Shown here piece after piece: positions 1 through 7,334 of a DNA stretch of 9,247 nucleotides. Source of the DNA: Acidisphaera sp035272265 (GTDB lineage: Bacteria; Pseudomonadota; Alphaproteobacteria; Acetobacterales; Acetobacteraceae); contig DATEQV010000501.1 of NCBI GenBank assembly GCA_035272265.1, positions 1 through 9,247 of the forward strand, in the 5' to 3' direction. The first letter of the stretch is position 1; each line of letters opens with the position of its first letter. Made by a program: the position numbers and the translations under genes. The notes beneath the pieces were generated by a model. That model was given only the letters and a program-made list of their open reading frames with translations, was not told the DNA's origin and searched no databases.

Positions 1-1
1 G

Positions 2-1105
2 CTCAACATCCTGCGCAACACCGTCGCCTGCTATGCCGGGGCTGTTGCCGGCGCGGACGTCATCACGACGACGCCGTTCGACGCGCCCACCGGCCTGCCG
101 ACCGAGGGCAGCCGCCACAACGCCCGCAACACGCAGCTCATTCTCGCCGAGGAGTGCCACCTGTCGCAGGTCGTCGATCCGGCCGGCGGCGCCTGGTACC
201 TCGAGTGGTACACGCACGAGATCGCCCGCCGCGCGTGGTCGGTGCTGCAGGAGGTCGAGGCGCAGGGCGGCATGATCAAGGCGGTGCTGAACGGCTGGGT
301 CGCACGGCAGGTCAGGACGGCCGAGGCGGCGCGCGAGCGCGACGCGGCCACGCGCAAGCTGGCGGTGACCGGGGTGAGCGAGCATCCCACGCAGGTCGAG
401 CACCGCACCGACCAGGAAGTGCCGGACTTCGACGCGATCACCGAGACGGCGAAACAGCGCGTGTCGGGGTGGCGCCGCGCCAACCCAAGTCCGGAAACGC
501 TCGGCACCCTCGCCGCGACGGCCGTCGGCAGCGGCGCCCTGACCGCGGCCGCGATCGCCGCGGCCGAGCGCGGTGCGACGCTGGGCGACCTGGCCGCCGC
601 GTTGACGCGCACCGGCGAGGAGCCGACCGTCATCGCACCGCTGGCGGTGCATCCCTACGCCAAGGCGTACGAGGAACTCCGCGACGCGGCGGACGCGTTC
701 GAGGCCAGGCGCGGACGCCGGCCGCGCGTGCATGTCGCGGGCGTGGGCAGCATCGCCGAGCAGGTCGCGCGCAAGAACTACGCGCGCAACTTCTTCGAGG
801 CCGGCGGCTTCGAGGTGATCGCCGAGGAGCGCCACTTCGACATCGAAGATGCCGCGGAGGCGTTCGCTCGCACGGATACGAAGATCGCCGTCATCTGCTC
901 GACCGACCGGCACTACGCGACCGTCGTCCCCGAACTCGCGGCGCGGCTGAAGCAGGCCGGCGCGCGGACGGTGGTGCTCGCGGGGCGGCCCGGCGAGGCG
1001 GAGGAGGCGTGGCGCGCCGCCGGCGTCGACCGCTTCATCTACATGCGCTGCGACGTGCTGGAAACGCTGTGGACCCTGCTGCGCGAGGAGGACGCCGAGT
1101 CATGA
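2..1105 (+). CDS. mutA: Methylmalonyl-CoA mutase small (beta) subunit, 5'-truncated
   Basis: This is the non-catalytic partner of the heterodimeric B12-dependent mutase that interconverts (R)-methylmalonyl-CoA and succinyl-CoA in the cytoplasm. The reading frame is open from base 2, so the start lies outside the window. 367 codons are visible, where the family usually has about 600-650 residues. The visible part starts inside the TIM-barrel domain, with a segment LPTEGSRHNARNTQ that parallels LPTEFSAGIARNTQ of the large subunit and is followed by VVDPAGGAWYLE. The C-terminal Rossmann-like domain begins near RRPRVHVAGVGS (from about base 718). It lacks the DxHxxG cobalamin-ligand motif, as is known for small subunits, so only the large subunit should bind B12. 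The stop codon overlaps the mutB start as ATGA (1102-1105), which points to translational coupling and equal amounts of the two subunits. Identification rests on domain content, the missing His motif and the mutB neighbour. Confidence 0.93.
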   Translation, partial: LNILRNTVACYAGAVAGADVITTTPFDAPTGLPTEGSRHNARNTQLILAEECHLSQVVDPAGGAWYLEWYTHEIARRAWSVLQEVEAQGGMIKAVLNGWVARQVRTAEAARERDAATRKLAVTGVSEHPTQVEHRTDQEVPDFDAITETAKQRVSGWRRANPSPETLGTLAATAVGSGALTAAAIAAAERGATLGDLAAALTRTGEEPTVIAPLAVHPYAKAYEELRDAADAFEARRGRRPRVHVAGVGSIAEQVARKNYARNFFEAGGFEVIAEERHFDIEDAAEAFARTDTKIAVICSTDRHYATVVPELAARLKQAGARTVVLAGRPGEAEEAWRAAGVDRFIYMRCDVLETLWTLLREEDAES

Positions 1106-3294
1106 GCAGGATCCCGAACTTCGCGTCGATCGCCTATCCCGCGATGCCGCAAGCGGCGACGCTGGCGCAGTGGCTGCGACGCGCCGAGGAGGTGGCCGGC
1201 AAGCCGCTCGACGAACTCGCGTGGGACACCGCCGAGGGGATCGACATCAAGCCGCTGTACGCGGCGGCCGACCGGCACGGGCTCGACGATCTCGACACCT
1301 ATCCCGGCTTCCCGCCGTTCCTGCGCGGGCCGTATGCGTCGATGTACGTCACCCGGCCGTGGACGGTGCGCCAGTATGCCGGCTTCTCGACCGCCGAGGC
1401 GTCCAACGCCTTCTACAAGAAGAACATGGCGGCGGGGCAGAAGGGGCTTAGCGTGGCCTTCGACCTGCCGACGCATCGCGGCTACGACAGCGACAATCCG
1501 CGCGTGCCCGGCGATGTCGGCATGGCGGGGGTCGCCATCGACAGCATCCTGGACATGCGCATCCTGTTCGACGGCCTGCCGCTCGATCAGATCAGCGTGT
1601 CGATGACGATGAACGGCGCGGTGCTGCCGATCCTGGCGATGTACGTCATCGCCGCCGAGGAGCAGGGCGTGCCGCAGGAGAAGCTGTCCGGCACGATCCA
1701 GAACGACATCCTCAAGGAGTTCATGGTCCGCAACACGTTCATCTATCCGCCCGGACCGAGCATGCGGATCGTCGGCGACATCTTCGCCTATGTCAGCAAG
1801 CACATGCCGTCGTTCAACAGCATCAGCATCTCCGGCTACCACATGCAGGAGGCGGGTGCGACGGCGGACCTGGAGCTGGGCTACACGCTCGCCGACGGGC
1901 TGGAGTACCTGCGCACGGGTGTCGCCAACGGCATGTCGGTGGACGACTTCGCGCCGCGCCTGTCGTTCTTCTGGGGCATCGGCGAGAACCTGTTCATGGA
2001 GGTCGCCAAGCTGCGGGCCGCCCGCATGCTGTGGGCGAAGATCGTCAACCTGTTCGGCCCGAAGAACACCCGCAGCCTGTCGCTGCGCACGCACAGCCAG
2101 ACCAGCGGCTGGAGCCTGACCGCGCAGGACGTGTTCAACAACGTCACCCGCACCTGCGTCGAGGCGATCGCCGCGACCCAGGGACAGACGCAGAGCCTGC
2201 ACACCAACTCGCTGGACGAGGCGCTGGGACTGCCGACCGAGTTCTCCGCCGGCATCGCCCGCAACACGCAGCTGTTCCTGCAGGAGGAGACCGACACCGA
2301 CGCGGTGATCGACCCGTGGGGCGGCAGCTACTACGTTGAGGCGCTGACGATGGCGCTGGCGCAGCGCGCGTGGGCGCACATCGTGGAGTGCGAGGAGCAC
2401 GGCGGCATGGCCAAGGCGATCGAGGCCGGCCTGCCGAAGGCGCGCATCGCGGATGCCGCCGCGCGCACCCAGGCGCGGATCGACAGCGGGCGGCAGACCA
2501 TCGTCGGGCTGAACAAGTTCCGCCCGTCGAAGGACGAGCCGATCAACGTGCTGAAGATCGACAACTCCGCCGTGCGCGCCGCCCAGATCGAGCGGCTGCG
2601 CAAGCTGCGCGCCGAGCGCGACCCGGCCGCAGTGGAGGCAGCGCTGGCCGCGCTGACCGAAGCCGCCCGCAGCGGCGAGGGCAACCTGCTCGATCTGTCG
2701 ATCAAGGCGGCGCGGCTGAAAACGACGGTGGGGGAGATCAGCGACGCGCTCGAGAAGATCTACGGCCGGTTCCAGCCGCGGCCGCAGCTGGCGACCGGCG
2801 TGTACGCCAAGCAGGTCGGCGAGAGCATGGACGCCGTCACGCAGGTGCGCGAGAAGGTCGAGGCGTTCGCGCGGATCGAAGGGCGGCGCCCTCGCATCCT
2901 GGTCTGCAAGCTCGGCCAGGACGGACACGACCGCGGCCAGCAGGTCGTCTCCTCGGCGTTCGCCGATCTCGGCTTCGACGTCGACGTGGGGCCGCTGTTC
3001 CAGACGCCGGAAGAAGCCGCGCAGGAAGCCGTCGACAACGACGTTCACGCGATCGGCGCGAGTTCGCTCGCGGCCGGGCATCTGACGTTGCTGCCGCAAC
3101 TGAAGCAGGCGCTGGTGGCGCGCGGACGCGACGACATCCTGGTGATCGCCGGCGGCGTCATCCCGCCGCAGGACTACGACGAGCTGTACGCCAACGGCGT
3201 GGACGCGATCTTCGGACCGGGAACGGTGATCTCCGAGGCGGCCGGGAAGATCCTGGACGTGCTGCTCGACGGCGCGGGCGAGAAGGCCGCCTGA
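1102..3294 (+). CDS. mutB: Methylmalonyl-CoA mutase large (alpha) catalytic subunit
   Basis: This 730-residue adenosylcobalamin-dependent enzyme rearranges (R)-methylmalonyl-CoA to succinyl-CoA, and its length fits the family. The N-terminal TIM barrel holds the substrate site and the C-terminal Rossmann domain (from about residue 595) holds B12. The cobalamin-ligand motif DGHDRG has Asp607, His609 and Gly612, with GASSLAAGH and AGGVIPPQDY following. Active-site residues known from the Propionibacterium enzyme (Tyr89, Gln197, Arg207, His244) are found at a constant offset of 3: Tyr92 in RQYAGF, Gln200 and Arg210 in TIQNDILKEFMVR, and His247 in SGYHMQEAGA. Tyr92 and Arg210 favour methylmalonyl-CoA over isobutyryl-CoA or other acyl-CoA mutases. 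The start is the ATG overlapping the mutA stop, with AGGAGG at 1086-1091, 10 bases upstream. From memory, the sequence resembles the actinobacterial MutB closely. Longer in-frame upstream sequence is only the shadow of mutA. Confidence 0.98.
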   Translation: MSRIPNFASIAYPAMPQAATLAQWLRRAEEVAGKPLDELAWDTAEGIDIKPLYAAADRHGLDDLDTYPGFPPFLRGPYASMYVTRPWTVRQYAGFSTAEASNAFYKKNMAAGQKGLSVAFDLPTHRGYDSDNPRVPGDVGMAGVAIDSILDMRILFDGLPLDQISVSMTMNGAVLPILAMYVIAAEEQGVPQEKLSGTIQNDILKEFMVRNTFIYPPGPSMRIVGDIFAYVSKHMPSFNSISISGYHMQEAGATADLELGYTLADGLEYLRTGVANGMSVDDFAPRLSFFWGIGENLFMEVAKLRAARMLWAKIVNLFGPKNTRSLSLRTHSQTSGWSLTAQDVFNNVTRTCVEAIAATQGQTQSLHTNSLDEALGLPTEFSAGIARNTQLFLQEETDTDAVIDPWGGSYYVEALTMALAQRAWAHIVECEEHGGMAKAIEAGLPKARIADAAARTQARIDSGRQTIVGLNKFRPSKDEPINVLKIDNSAVRAAQIERLRKLRAERDPAAVEAALAALTEAARSGEGNLLDLSIKAARLKTTVGEISDALEKIYGRFQPRPQLATGVYAKQVGESMDAVTQVREKVEAFARIEGRRPRILVCKLGQDGHDRGQQVVSSAFADLGFDVDVGPLFQTPEEAAQEAVDNDVHAIGASSLAAGHLTLLPQLKQALVARGRDDILVIAGGVIPPQDYDELYANGVDAIFGPGTVISEAAGKILDVLLDGAGEKAA

Positions 3295-3323
3295 CCGGCC
3301 CCCCTGGACACAAGGCGCTGGGC

Positions 3324-4430
3324 ATGGCGCTGGGCGGGGAGTGGGCGGCCGGAGGCGGGGATCGGCGGGCACGGCGGCCGCGCAGCCTGTCGGTCGACGA
3401 GTATGCGACGGGCATCCTGGCGGGTGACCGCGTGGTGCTGGCGCGCGCGATCACGCTGATCGAATCCGTGCGTCCGGATCATCAGGCGATGGCGCGCGAG
3501 CTGGTGCAGCGCGTGCTGCCGCATGCCGGCAAGTCGATCCGGCTCGGCATCACCGGCGCCCCCGGCGTGGGGAAAAGCGCGTTCATCGATGCGTTCGGCG
3601 TCCTGCTGACGGGCCACTTGCATCGCGTCGCGGTGCTGTCGATCGATCCGTCGAGCGCCAAGTCGGGCGGCAGCCTGCTGGGCGACAAGACGCGCATGGC
3701 GCGGCTTTCCGTCGATCCGGCCGCGTTCATCCGGCCCTCGCCGAGCGGGCTGGTGCTGGGCGGCATCGCGCGGCAGACGCGCGAGACGATGATGCTGTGC
3801 GAGGCGGCGGGCTTCGACATCGTGCTGATCGAGACGGTCGGCGTCGGCCAGTCGGAGGTGACAGTCGCCGACATGACCGACTTCCTGCTGGTGCTGCTGA
3901 CATCGGGCGGCGGCGACGAGCTGCAGGGCATCAAGCGCGGCTTGCTCGAACTCGCCGACCTGCTGGCGATCACCAAGGCGGACGGCGACAACGTCATCGC
4001 CGCGCGGCAGGCGGCGGCGAAATATGCCTATGCGATGCACATCCTCGCCGGCCCCGACAGGGACGACGCGCCGGTGGTCACGTGCAGCTCGCTGCAGGGC
4101 ACCGGGCTGGGCGAGATCTGGACGCTGATCTCCGACCGGATTTCGGAACGCGAACGGACCGGCGCGCTGGCCAAGCGGCGCAGCGACCAGAACACCACCT
4201 GGATGTGGTCGCTGGTCGACCAGCAACTCCGCGAAATGCTGCACGAAAAGGCCGCGCTGAACCGGATCGCGCGCAACGCCGCTGCGCAGGTCCGCGCCGG
4301 AACGCTGTCGCCGGTAGTGGCGGCCGAGCGTATTCGTGACGCACTCTTCGCCGGGACGGCACCGCCGTTGCATGAACCGGCCGACGTTGCGCAGATGGAG
4401 GACGTTGCGGATGCAGCCAATGCAGCCTGA
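3324..4430 (+). CDS. meaB: Methylmalonyl-CoA mutase-associated GTPase MeaB (ArgK/MMAA family)
   Basis: This G3E-type P-loop GTPase of 368 residues is known in this family to protect the mutase from inactivation and to gate delivery of adenosylcobalamin. Walker A is GAPGVGKS at residues 78-85. It is followed by the family block SIDPSSAKSGGSLLGDK, then ETVGVGQSE and the base-recognition motif TKAD at 217-220. Many bacterial members have NKxD there; the T form also occurs in human MMAA as I recall it, so it need not indicate loss of function. The first 20 or so residues (MALGGEW... to ARRPRS) are low-complexity and not conserved; the recognisable domain starts at LSVDEYATGILAG. The ATG at 3324 is the only ATG before the conserved region and has a modest AAGG at 3312-3315. 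It lies 29 bases after mutB and is probably cotranscribed with it. The C-terminal tail after about residue 345 is also unconserved. Confidence 0.95.
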   Translation: MALGGEWAAGGGDRRARRPRSLSVDEYATGILAGDRVVLARAITLIESVRPDHQAMARELVQRVLPHAGKSIRLGITGAPGVGKSAFIDAFGVLLTGHLHRVAVLSIDPSSAKSGGSLLGDKTRMARLSVDPAAFIRPSPSGLVLGGIARQTRETMMLCEAAGFDIVLIETVGVGQSEVTVADMTDFLLVLLTSGGGDELQGIKRGLLELADLLAITKADGDNVIAARQAAAKYAYAMHILAGPDRDDAPVVTCSSLQGTGLGEIWTLISDRISERERTGALAKRRSDQNTTWMWSLVDQQLREMLHEKAALNRIARNAAAQVRAGTLSPVVAAERIRDALFAGTAPPLHEPADVAQMEDVADAANAA

Positions 4431-4440
4431 TCTAGATCAA
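4427..4440. promoter_or_regulatory. FNR/Anr-like palindrome between meaB and mce
   Basis: The sequence CTGATCTAGATCAA matches the known FNR/Anr-type consensus TTGATNNNNATCAA at 9 of the 10 defined positions. Its core TGATCTAGATCA (4428-4439) is a perfect 12-base palindrome. It includes the meaB stop codon and is unusually AT-rich for this DNA. It sits about 72 bases upstream of the mce start, at the head of the decarboxylase block. If it acted as a class II activator site (centre at -41.5), transcription would start near 4475; the matching -10 region (CAGGAT, 4464-4469) is poor. A chance palindrome or a different CRP/FNR-family regulator is equally possible. The regulatory role is inference. 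Confidence 0.35.
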
Positions 4441-4495
4441 CGCTCCGTACGGTCGTGTTGCGTCAGGATGTCCACGGCGCACGACACCACGCGGC

Positions 4496-4505
4496 AGGGA
4501 GGGGA
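4496..4505 (+). promoter_or_regulatory. Ribosome binding site that fixes the mce start
   Basis: AGGGAGGGGA is a strong Shine-Dalgarno-like stretch. The GGAGG core at 4498-4502 is 9 bases before the ATG at 4512. It favours that start over an in-frame GTG at 4455, which would add a 19-residue N-terminal extension that does not resemble the family. Confidence 0.75.
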
Positions 4506-4511
4506 CGCACC

Positions 4512-4916
4512 ATGATCGGCAGGCTCAACCACGTGGCGATCGCCGTGCCCGACCTGGAGAAGGCGGCCGCCGTGTATCGCAACGTGCTCGGCGTGAAGGT
4601 CTCCGATCCGGTGCCGCAACCCGCGCACGGCGTGACCGTCGTGTTCGTCGATCTGCCGAACACCAGGATCGAGCTGCTGCTGCCGCTCGGCGACGACAGC
4701 CCGATCAAGGGGTTTCTCGAGAAGAACCCGAACGGCGGCATCCACCACATGTGCTTCGAGACCGACGACCTTCTGGCGGAGCGTGACGGCGTGAAGGCGC
4801 ACGGGCTGCGCGTGCTGGGCAACGGCGAGCCGAAGATCGGCGCGCATGACAAGCCGGTGCTGTTCCTGCATCCGAAGGACGTCAACGGCTGCCTCGTCGA
4901 GCTGCAGCAGACCTGA
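4512..4916 (+). CDS. mce: Methylmalonyl-CoA epimerase
   Basis: This 134-residue enzyme of the vicinal oxygen chelate (glyoxalase-like) fold interconverts (S)- and (R)-methylmalonyl-CoA. It connects the decarboxylase/carboxylase product to the stereospecific mutase. Two beta-alpha-beta-beta-beta modules are recognisable, beginning LNHVAIAVPDLEKA and GGIHHMCFETDD. Candidate metal ligands, by comparison with the Propionibacterium enzyme, are His7, Glu54 (in RIELLLPLG; Gln in the Propionibacterium protein), His79 and Glu130 (in CLVELQQ). The block KIGAHDKPVLFLHPKD is typical, and from memory the protein is strikingly close to the human enzyme MCEE. The gene lies 81 bases after meaB and 33 before mmdA, the largest internal gap in the cluster, so it may open a second transcription unit. 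Confidence 0.96.
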   Translation: MIGRLNHVAIAVPDLEKAAAVYRNVLGVKVSDPVPQPAHGVTVVFVDLPNTRIELLLPLGDDSPIKGFLEKNPNGGIHHMCFETDDLLAERDGVKAHGLRVLGNGEPKIGAHDKPVLFLHPKDVNGCLVELQQT

Positions 4917-4935
4917 ACACGCGGGGATGGTCGCC

Positions 4936-4953
4936 ATGGTCGACACGCGATGA
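4936..4953 (+). other. Mini-ORF overlapping the mmdA start
   Basis: An ATG at 4936 opens a five-codon frame (MVDTR) whose TGA (4951-4953) overlaps the mmdA ATG as ATGA. A second in-frame ATG at 4927 would give MVAMVDTR. GGGG at 4923-4926 is well placed (9 bases) for the ATG at 4936. The mmdA ATG itself has no purine-rich motif at the usual distance. The arrangement would allow translational coupling by termination and reinitiation. Whether the peptide is made is unknown. Confidence 0.3.
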
Positions 4954-6494
4954 CGCTGAACGCGCAGGCCCTCGACGAGCTCAGGGAGCGGCAGGCCAAG
5001 ATCCTCGCCGGCGGCGGCCCCGACAAGGCCGAGGCACGCCACGCCCAAGGCCGCATGACCGCGCGCGGACGGCTCGCCGCGCTGTTCCAGGACGGCACGT
5101 TCCAGGAGATCGGCATGCACGCCCGCAGCGTGACCGCCGACGGAGCGAAGCCGCTGCCGGGTGACGGCGTGGTCGTCGGCACCGGCTATGTCAGCGGACG
5201 CGCCGTGGCCGCCTTCAGCCAGGACTTCACCGTCGCCGCCGGCACGCTCGGCAAGGTACACGCGGGCAAGATCGTCAGCGCCATGCAGACCGCCGCGCAG
5301 ACCGGCATGCCGCTCGTCGGCTTCAACGATTCCGGCGGCGCGCGCATCCAGGAAGCGGTGGACGCGCTGTCCGGCTACGGGCAGGTGTTCTACCAGAACG
5401 TGCTGCTCTCGGGCCTCGTGCCGCAGATCGCGGTGATCTGCGGGCCGTGCGCCGGCGGGGCGTCGTATTCGCCGGCGCTGATGGACTTCATCGTGATGAC
5501 GAAGTCGCACGCGCAGATGTTCATCACCGGGCCGGAGGTCATCAAGGCGGTCACCGGCAAGACGGTCTCGATGGACGACGTCGGCAGCGCCGCCATGCAT
5601 GCCGCGGTCAGCGGCAACGTGCATTTCCTCGCCGAGGACGATGCGCACGCTGTCCAGCTCGTCCACCGCCTGCTGGCGTTCCTGCCGTCGAACAATGCCG
5701 AGGACCCGCCGCATCGTCCCGTCGCCGACATCGACGAGACCCCGGACGATGCGATCGGCGAGCTGGTCCCCGACGACGTCTCGCGTCCGCTCGACATGCG
5801 CGCGGTGATCCTGCAGCTCGTCGATGCGCAGGACTTCCTCGAAGTGCACGCGAGCTTCGCCGAGAACATCATCGTGGGCTTCGCGCGGATCGGCGGCATG
5901 GTGGTGGGCATCGTCGGCAACCAGCCGAAGGTCAGGGCGGGCGCGCTGGATATCGATGCGTCCGACAAGGGCGCCCGCTTCGTGCGGTTCTGCGACGCCT
6001 TCAACATCCCGCTGCTGACGCTCGTCGACGTGCCCGGCTTCCTGCCGGGGATCGAGCAGGAGCGCGGCGGCATCATCCGCCACGGCGCGAAGCTGCTGTT
6101 CGCGTACGCTGCCACGACCACGCCGAAGCTCACGGTCATCCTGCGCAAGGCCTATGGCGGCTCGTACCTGGCGATGTGCAGCCAGGAGATGGGGGCGGAT
6201 TTCGTCTATGCGTGGCCGTCCGCCGAGATCGCGGTGATGGGCGCCGAGGGTGCGGTCAACGTGCTGCACGGCAAGGAGATCAAGGCGGCCGCCGATCCGC
6301 GCGCGCTCGCCGCCGAGCTCGCCGCGAAATACCGCGCGGAGTTCGCGTCGCCCTATCTGTCGGCCGGGCGCGGCTACATCACCGACGTGATCGAGCCGGG
6401 TGCGACGCGATGGACCATCGCGCTGGCGCTGCGCAAGCTGCGCAGCAAGCGCCAGACAAGGCCGCCGAAGAAGCACGGAAACATCCCGCTGTGA
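4950..6494 (+). CDS. mmdA: Methylmalonyl-CoA decarboxylase alpha subunit (carboxyltransferase)
   Basis: This 514-residue carboxyltransferase belongs to the acyl-CoA carboxylase beta / MmdA / transcarboxylase 12S family. In a decarboxylase it moves the carboxyl group of (S)-methylmalonyl-CoA to biotin on the carrier protein, giving propionyl-CoA. Two crotonase-like halves are present. The N-half oxyanion motif is GGAS at residues 169-172, within CAGGASYSPALMDF. The C-half motif is GGSYLAM from residue 403. FNDSGGARIQE, NQPKVRAGALDIDASDKGARF and LVDVPGFLPG are family signatures, and the C-terminus RPPKKHGNIPL is the usual ending. The family includes propionyl-CoA carboxylase beta subunits, so sequence alone cannot exclude that role. 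The adjacent OadG-like, biotin carrier and OadB-type genes, and the absence of a biotin carboxylase gene, support the decarboxylase reading. The ATG at 4950 gives the normal family length but lacks its own clear ribosome binding site (see the mini-ORF). Confidence 0.9.
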   Translation: MTLNAQALDELRERQAKILAGGGPDKAEARHAQGRMTARGRLAALFQDGTFQEIGMHARSVTADGAKPLPGDGVVVGTGYVSGRAVAAFSQDFTVAAGTLGKVHAGKIVSAMQTAAQTGMPLVGFNDSGGARIQEAVDALSGYGQVFYQNVLLSGLVPQIAVICGPCAGGASYSPALMDFIVMTKSHAQMFITGPEVIKAVTGKTVSMDDVGSAAMHAAVSGNVHFLAEDDAHAVQLVHRLLAFLPSNNAEDPPHRPVADIDETPDDAIGELVPDDVSRPLDMRAVILQLVDAQDFLEVHASFAENIIVGFARIGGMVVGIVGNQPKVRAGALDIDASDKGARFVRFCDAFNIPLLTLVDVPGFLPGIEQERGGIIRHGAKLLFAYAATTTPKLTVILRKAYGGSYLAMCSQEMGADFVYAWPSAEIAVMGAEGAVNVLHGKEIKAAADPRALAAELAAKYRAEFASPYLSAGRGYITDVIEPGATRWTIALALRKLRSKRQTRPPKKHGNIPL

Positions 6495-6518
6495 GCCGCT
6501 CGCACCGAGGCGCCCGCC

Positions 6519-6854
6519 ATGCATAGCGGCATCGGCGGCGGATGGGTCGGCCAGTGGCTCGCCATCTTCGCGGTCATCTTCGTCATCTACGCGGGCTGGC
6601 GGATCACCGTCGCCATTCAGGCGCGCCGCGCGAGGCATGACGCCCCGGCCGCGCCCGCAAACCCGGCGCTGGCACGGTCGTCCCCGCTGGCGACGCTCGC
6701 GCCGGGCGCCGGCGACGACATCGTGGTGATCGCGGCCGCCGCCTATGCGATCGTGGGGCGGCATCGCATCGTGCACATCGAAGCGGCCGACCAGAACCAG
6801 ACCTGGGCGATCGAAGGCCGCTGGCTGCACCAGACATCCCACCGTCCCCGGTAA
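6519..6854 (+). CDS. Sodium-pump decarboxylase gamma/delta subunit (OadG family)
   Basis: This small membrane protein of 111 residues has one predicted transmembrane helix (about residues 9-33, WVGQWLAIFAVIFVIYAGW...), then a basic stop-transfer stretch (RRARH) and an Ala/Pro-rich linker (about 41-64). Its C-terminal module begins DDIVVIAAAAYAIVG (66-80) and ends WAIEGRWLHQTSHRPR. This layout fits the OAD_gamma family, known to anchor the cytoplasmic carboxyltransferase and biotin carrier to the membrane beta subunit and to help assembly; in methylmalonyl-CoA decarboxylases it is called the delta subunit (MmdD). Its place directly after mmdA (24-base gap) matches the alpha-delta order recalled for Veillonella and Propionigenium. 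GAGG at 6507-6510 is 8 bases before the ATG. Such subunits diverge strongly, so the assignment leans partly on topology and context. Confidence 0.78.
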   Translation: MHSGIGGGWVGQWLAIFAVIFVIYAGWRITVAIQARRARHDAPAAPANPALARSSPLATLAPGAGDDIVVIAAAAYAIVGRHRIVHIEAADQNQTWAIEGRWLHQTSHRPR

Positions 6855-6874
6855 AAGGTTTCGAGGTAGGCGCC

Positions 6875-7273
6875 ATGAAACGAAACCTGAGAATCACCAT
6901 CGACGGCCGCAGCTACGACGTGGTGGTCGAGGAGGTCGACGGCCCCGCGCCGCAAGCTGCACCGGCGCAGGCGGCTCCGGCCGCGGCACCGGCCACTGCG
7001 GCGCCGGTCGCCGCACCCGTCGCGGCGCCGGCGCCCGCTGCTCCACAAGCCGCGCCCGGCGCGGGGGCGATCGTCGCACCGCTCGGCGGCGTCGTGTTCG
7101 GTCTCGACGTGCAGGTCGGCCGCGCCGTCGCCGTGGGCGACAGGGTCGCCACGATCGAGGCCATGAAGATGAAGACCGAGGTCTTCGCCAAGATCGCGGG
7201 AACGGTGGCCAGCGTCGCCGTCAAGGTGAACGAGAGCGTCGAGACCGGCCAGTTGCTGATGACCCTGGCATGA
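6875..7273 (+). CDS. mmdC: Biotin carboxyl carrier protein of the decarboxylase
   Basis: This 132-residue protein carries the biotin that receives CO2 from methylmalonyl-CoA and hands it to the membrane beta subunit. Residues 1-23 form a short N-terminal segment (MKRNLRITIDGRSYDVVVEE), which is typical of MmdC/GcdC-type carriers. Residues 24-62 are a nearly pure Ala/Pro linker (with a few Gln, Thr and Val), giving a low-complexity GC-rich DNA stretch. Residues 63-132 are the biotinyl domain. The biotinylation motif is EAMKMKTE with the target lysine at position 98, 34 residues from the C-terminus, as is usual. The common APMPG turn is APLGG here (68-72). GAGG at 6863-6866 is 8 bases before the ATG. 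Gamma is the usual name for this subunit in methylmalonyl-CoA decarboxylases. The gene symbol is by function and position. Confidence 0.9.
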   Translation: MKRNLRITIDGRSYDVVVEEVDGPAPQAAPAQAAPAAAPATAAPVAAPVAAPAPAAPQAAPGAGAIVAPLGGVVFGLDVQVGRAVAVGDRVATIEAMKMKTEVFAKIAGTVASVAVKVNESVETGQLLMTLA

Positions 7274-7295
7274 CGCGTGACTCTGGCATGACGCG
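7260..7295 (+). repeat. Imperfect 18-bp tandem duplication at the end of the biotin carrier gene
   Basis: TGACCCTGGCATGACGCG (7260-7277) is followed directly by TGACTCTGGCATGACGCG (7278-7295), with one difference at the fifth base. The first copy contains the last codons and stop of the biotin carrier gene; the second lies in the 61-base gap before the next small gene. It looks like a recent slippage or duplication event that lengthened the spacer. Confidence 0.85.
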
Positions 7296-7323
7296 CGCGC
7301 CCGGTCCCGCCGTTCGGCCCCGC

Positions 7324-7329
7324 AGGAGG
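7324..7329 (+). promoter_or_regulatory. Strong ribosome binding site for the 52-residue membrane protein
   Basis: AGGAGG is a perfect Shine-Dalgarno sequence 5 bases before a GTG codon at 7335. It is the main evidence that the short frame starting there is translated, since no ATG lies near its start. Confidence 0.7.
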
Positions 7330-7334
7330 CGCAC

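Noticed and set aside
154..1101. In-frame upstream extension of mutB
   Set aside because: The translation before 1102 is a shadow of mutA. The conserved MutB N-terminus and the ribosome binding site at 1086-1091 fix the start at 1102.
1039..3372. Long minus-strand open frame of 777 codons opposite mutB
   Set aside because: It is antisense to a gene with full family conservation. Its Arg/Ala/His-rich composition is typical of shadow frames in GC-rich DNA, and no domain is recognisable.
4455..4511. GTG start at 4455 for a longer epimerase
   Set aside because: The added 19 residues do not resemble the family and the strong ribosome binding site lies just before the ATG at 4512.
4437..6842. Minus-strand open frame of 801 codons opposite mce, mmdA and the OadG-like gene
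   Set aside because: It spans three confident plus-strand genes and shows the same low-information His/Arg/Asp-rich shadow composition. The length results from the scarcity of stops in GC-rich DNA.
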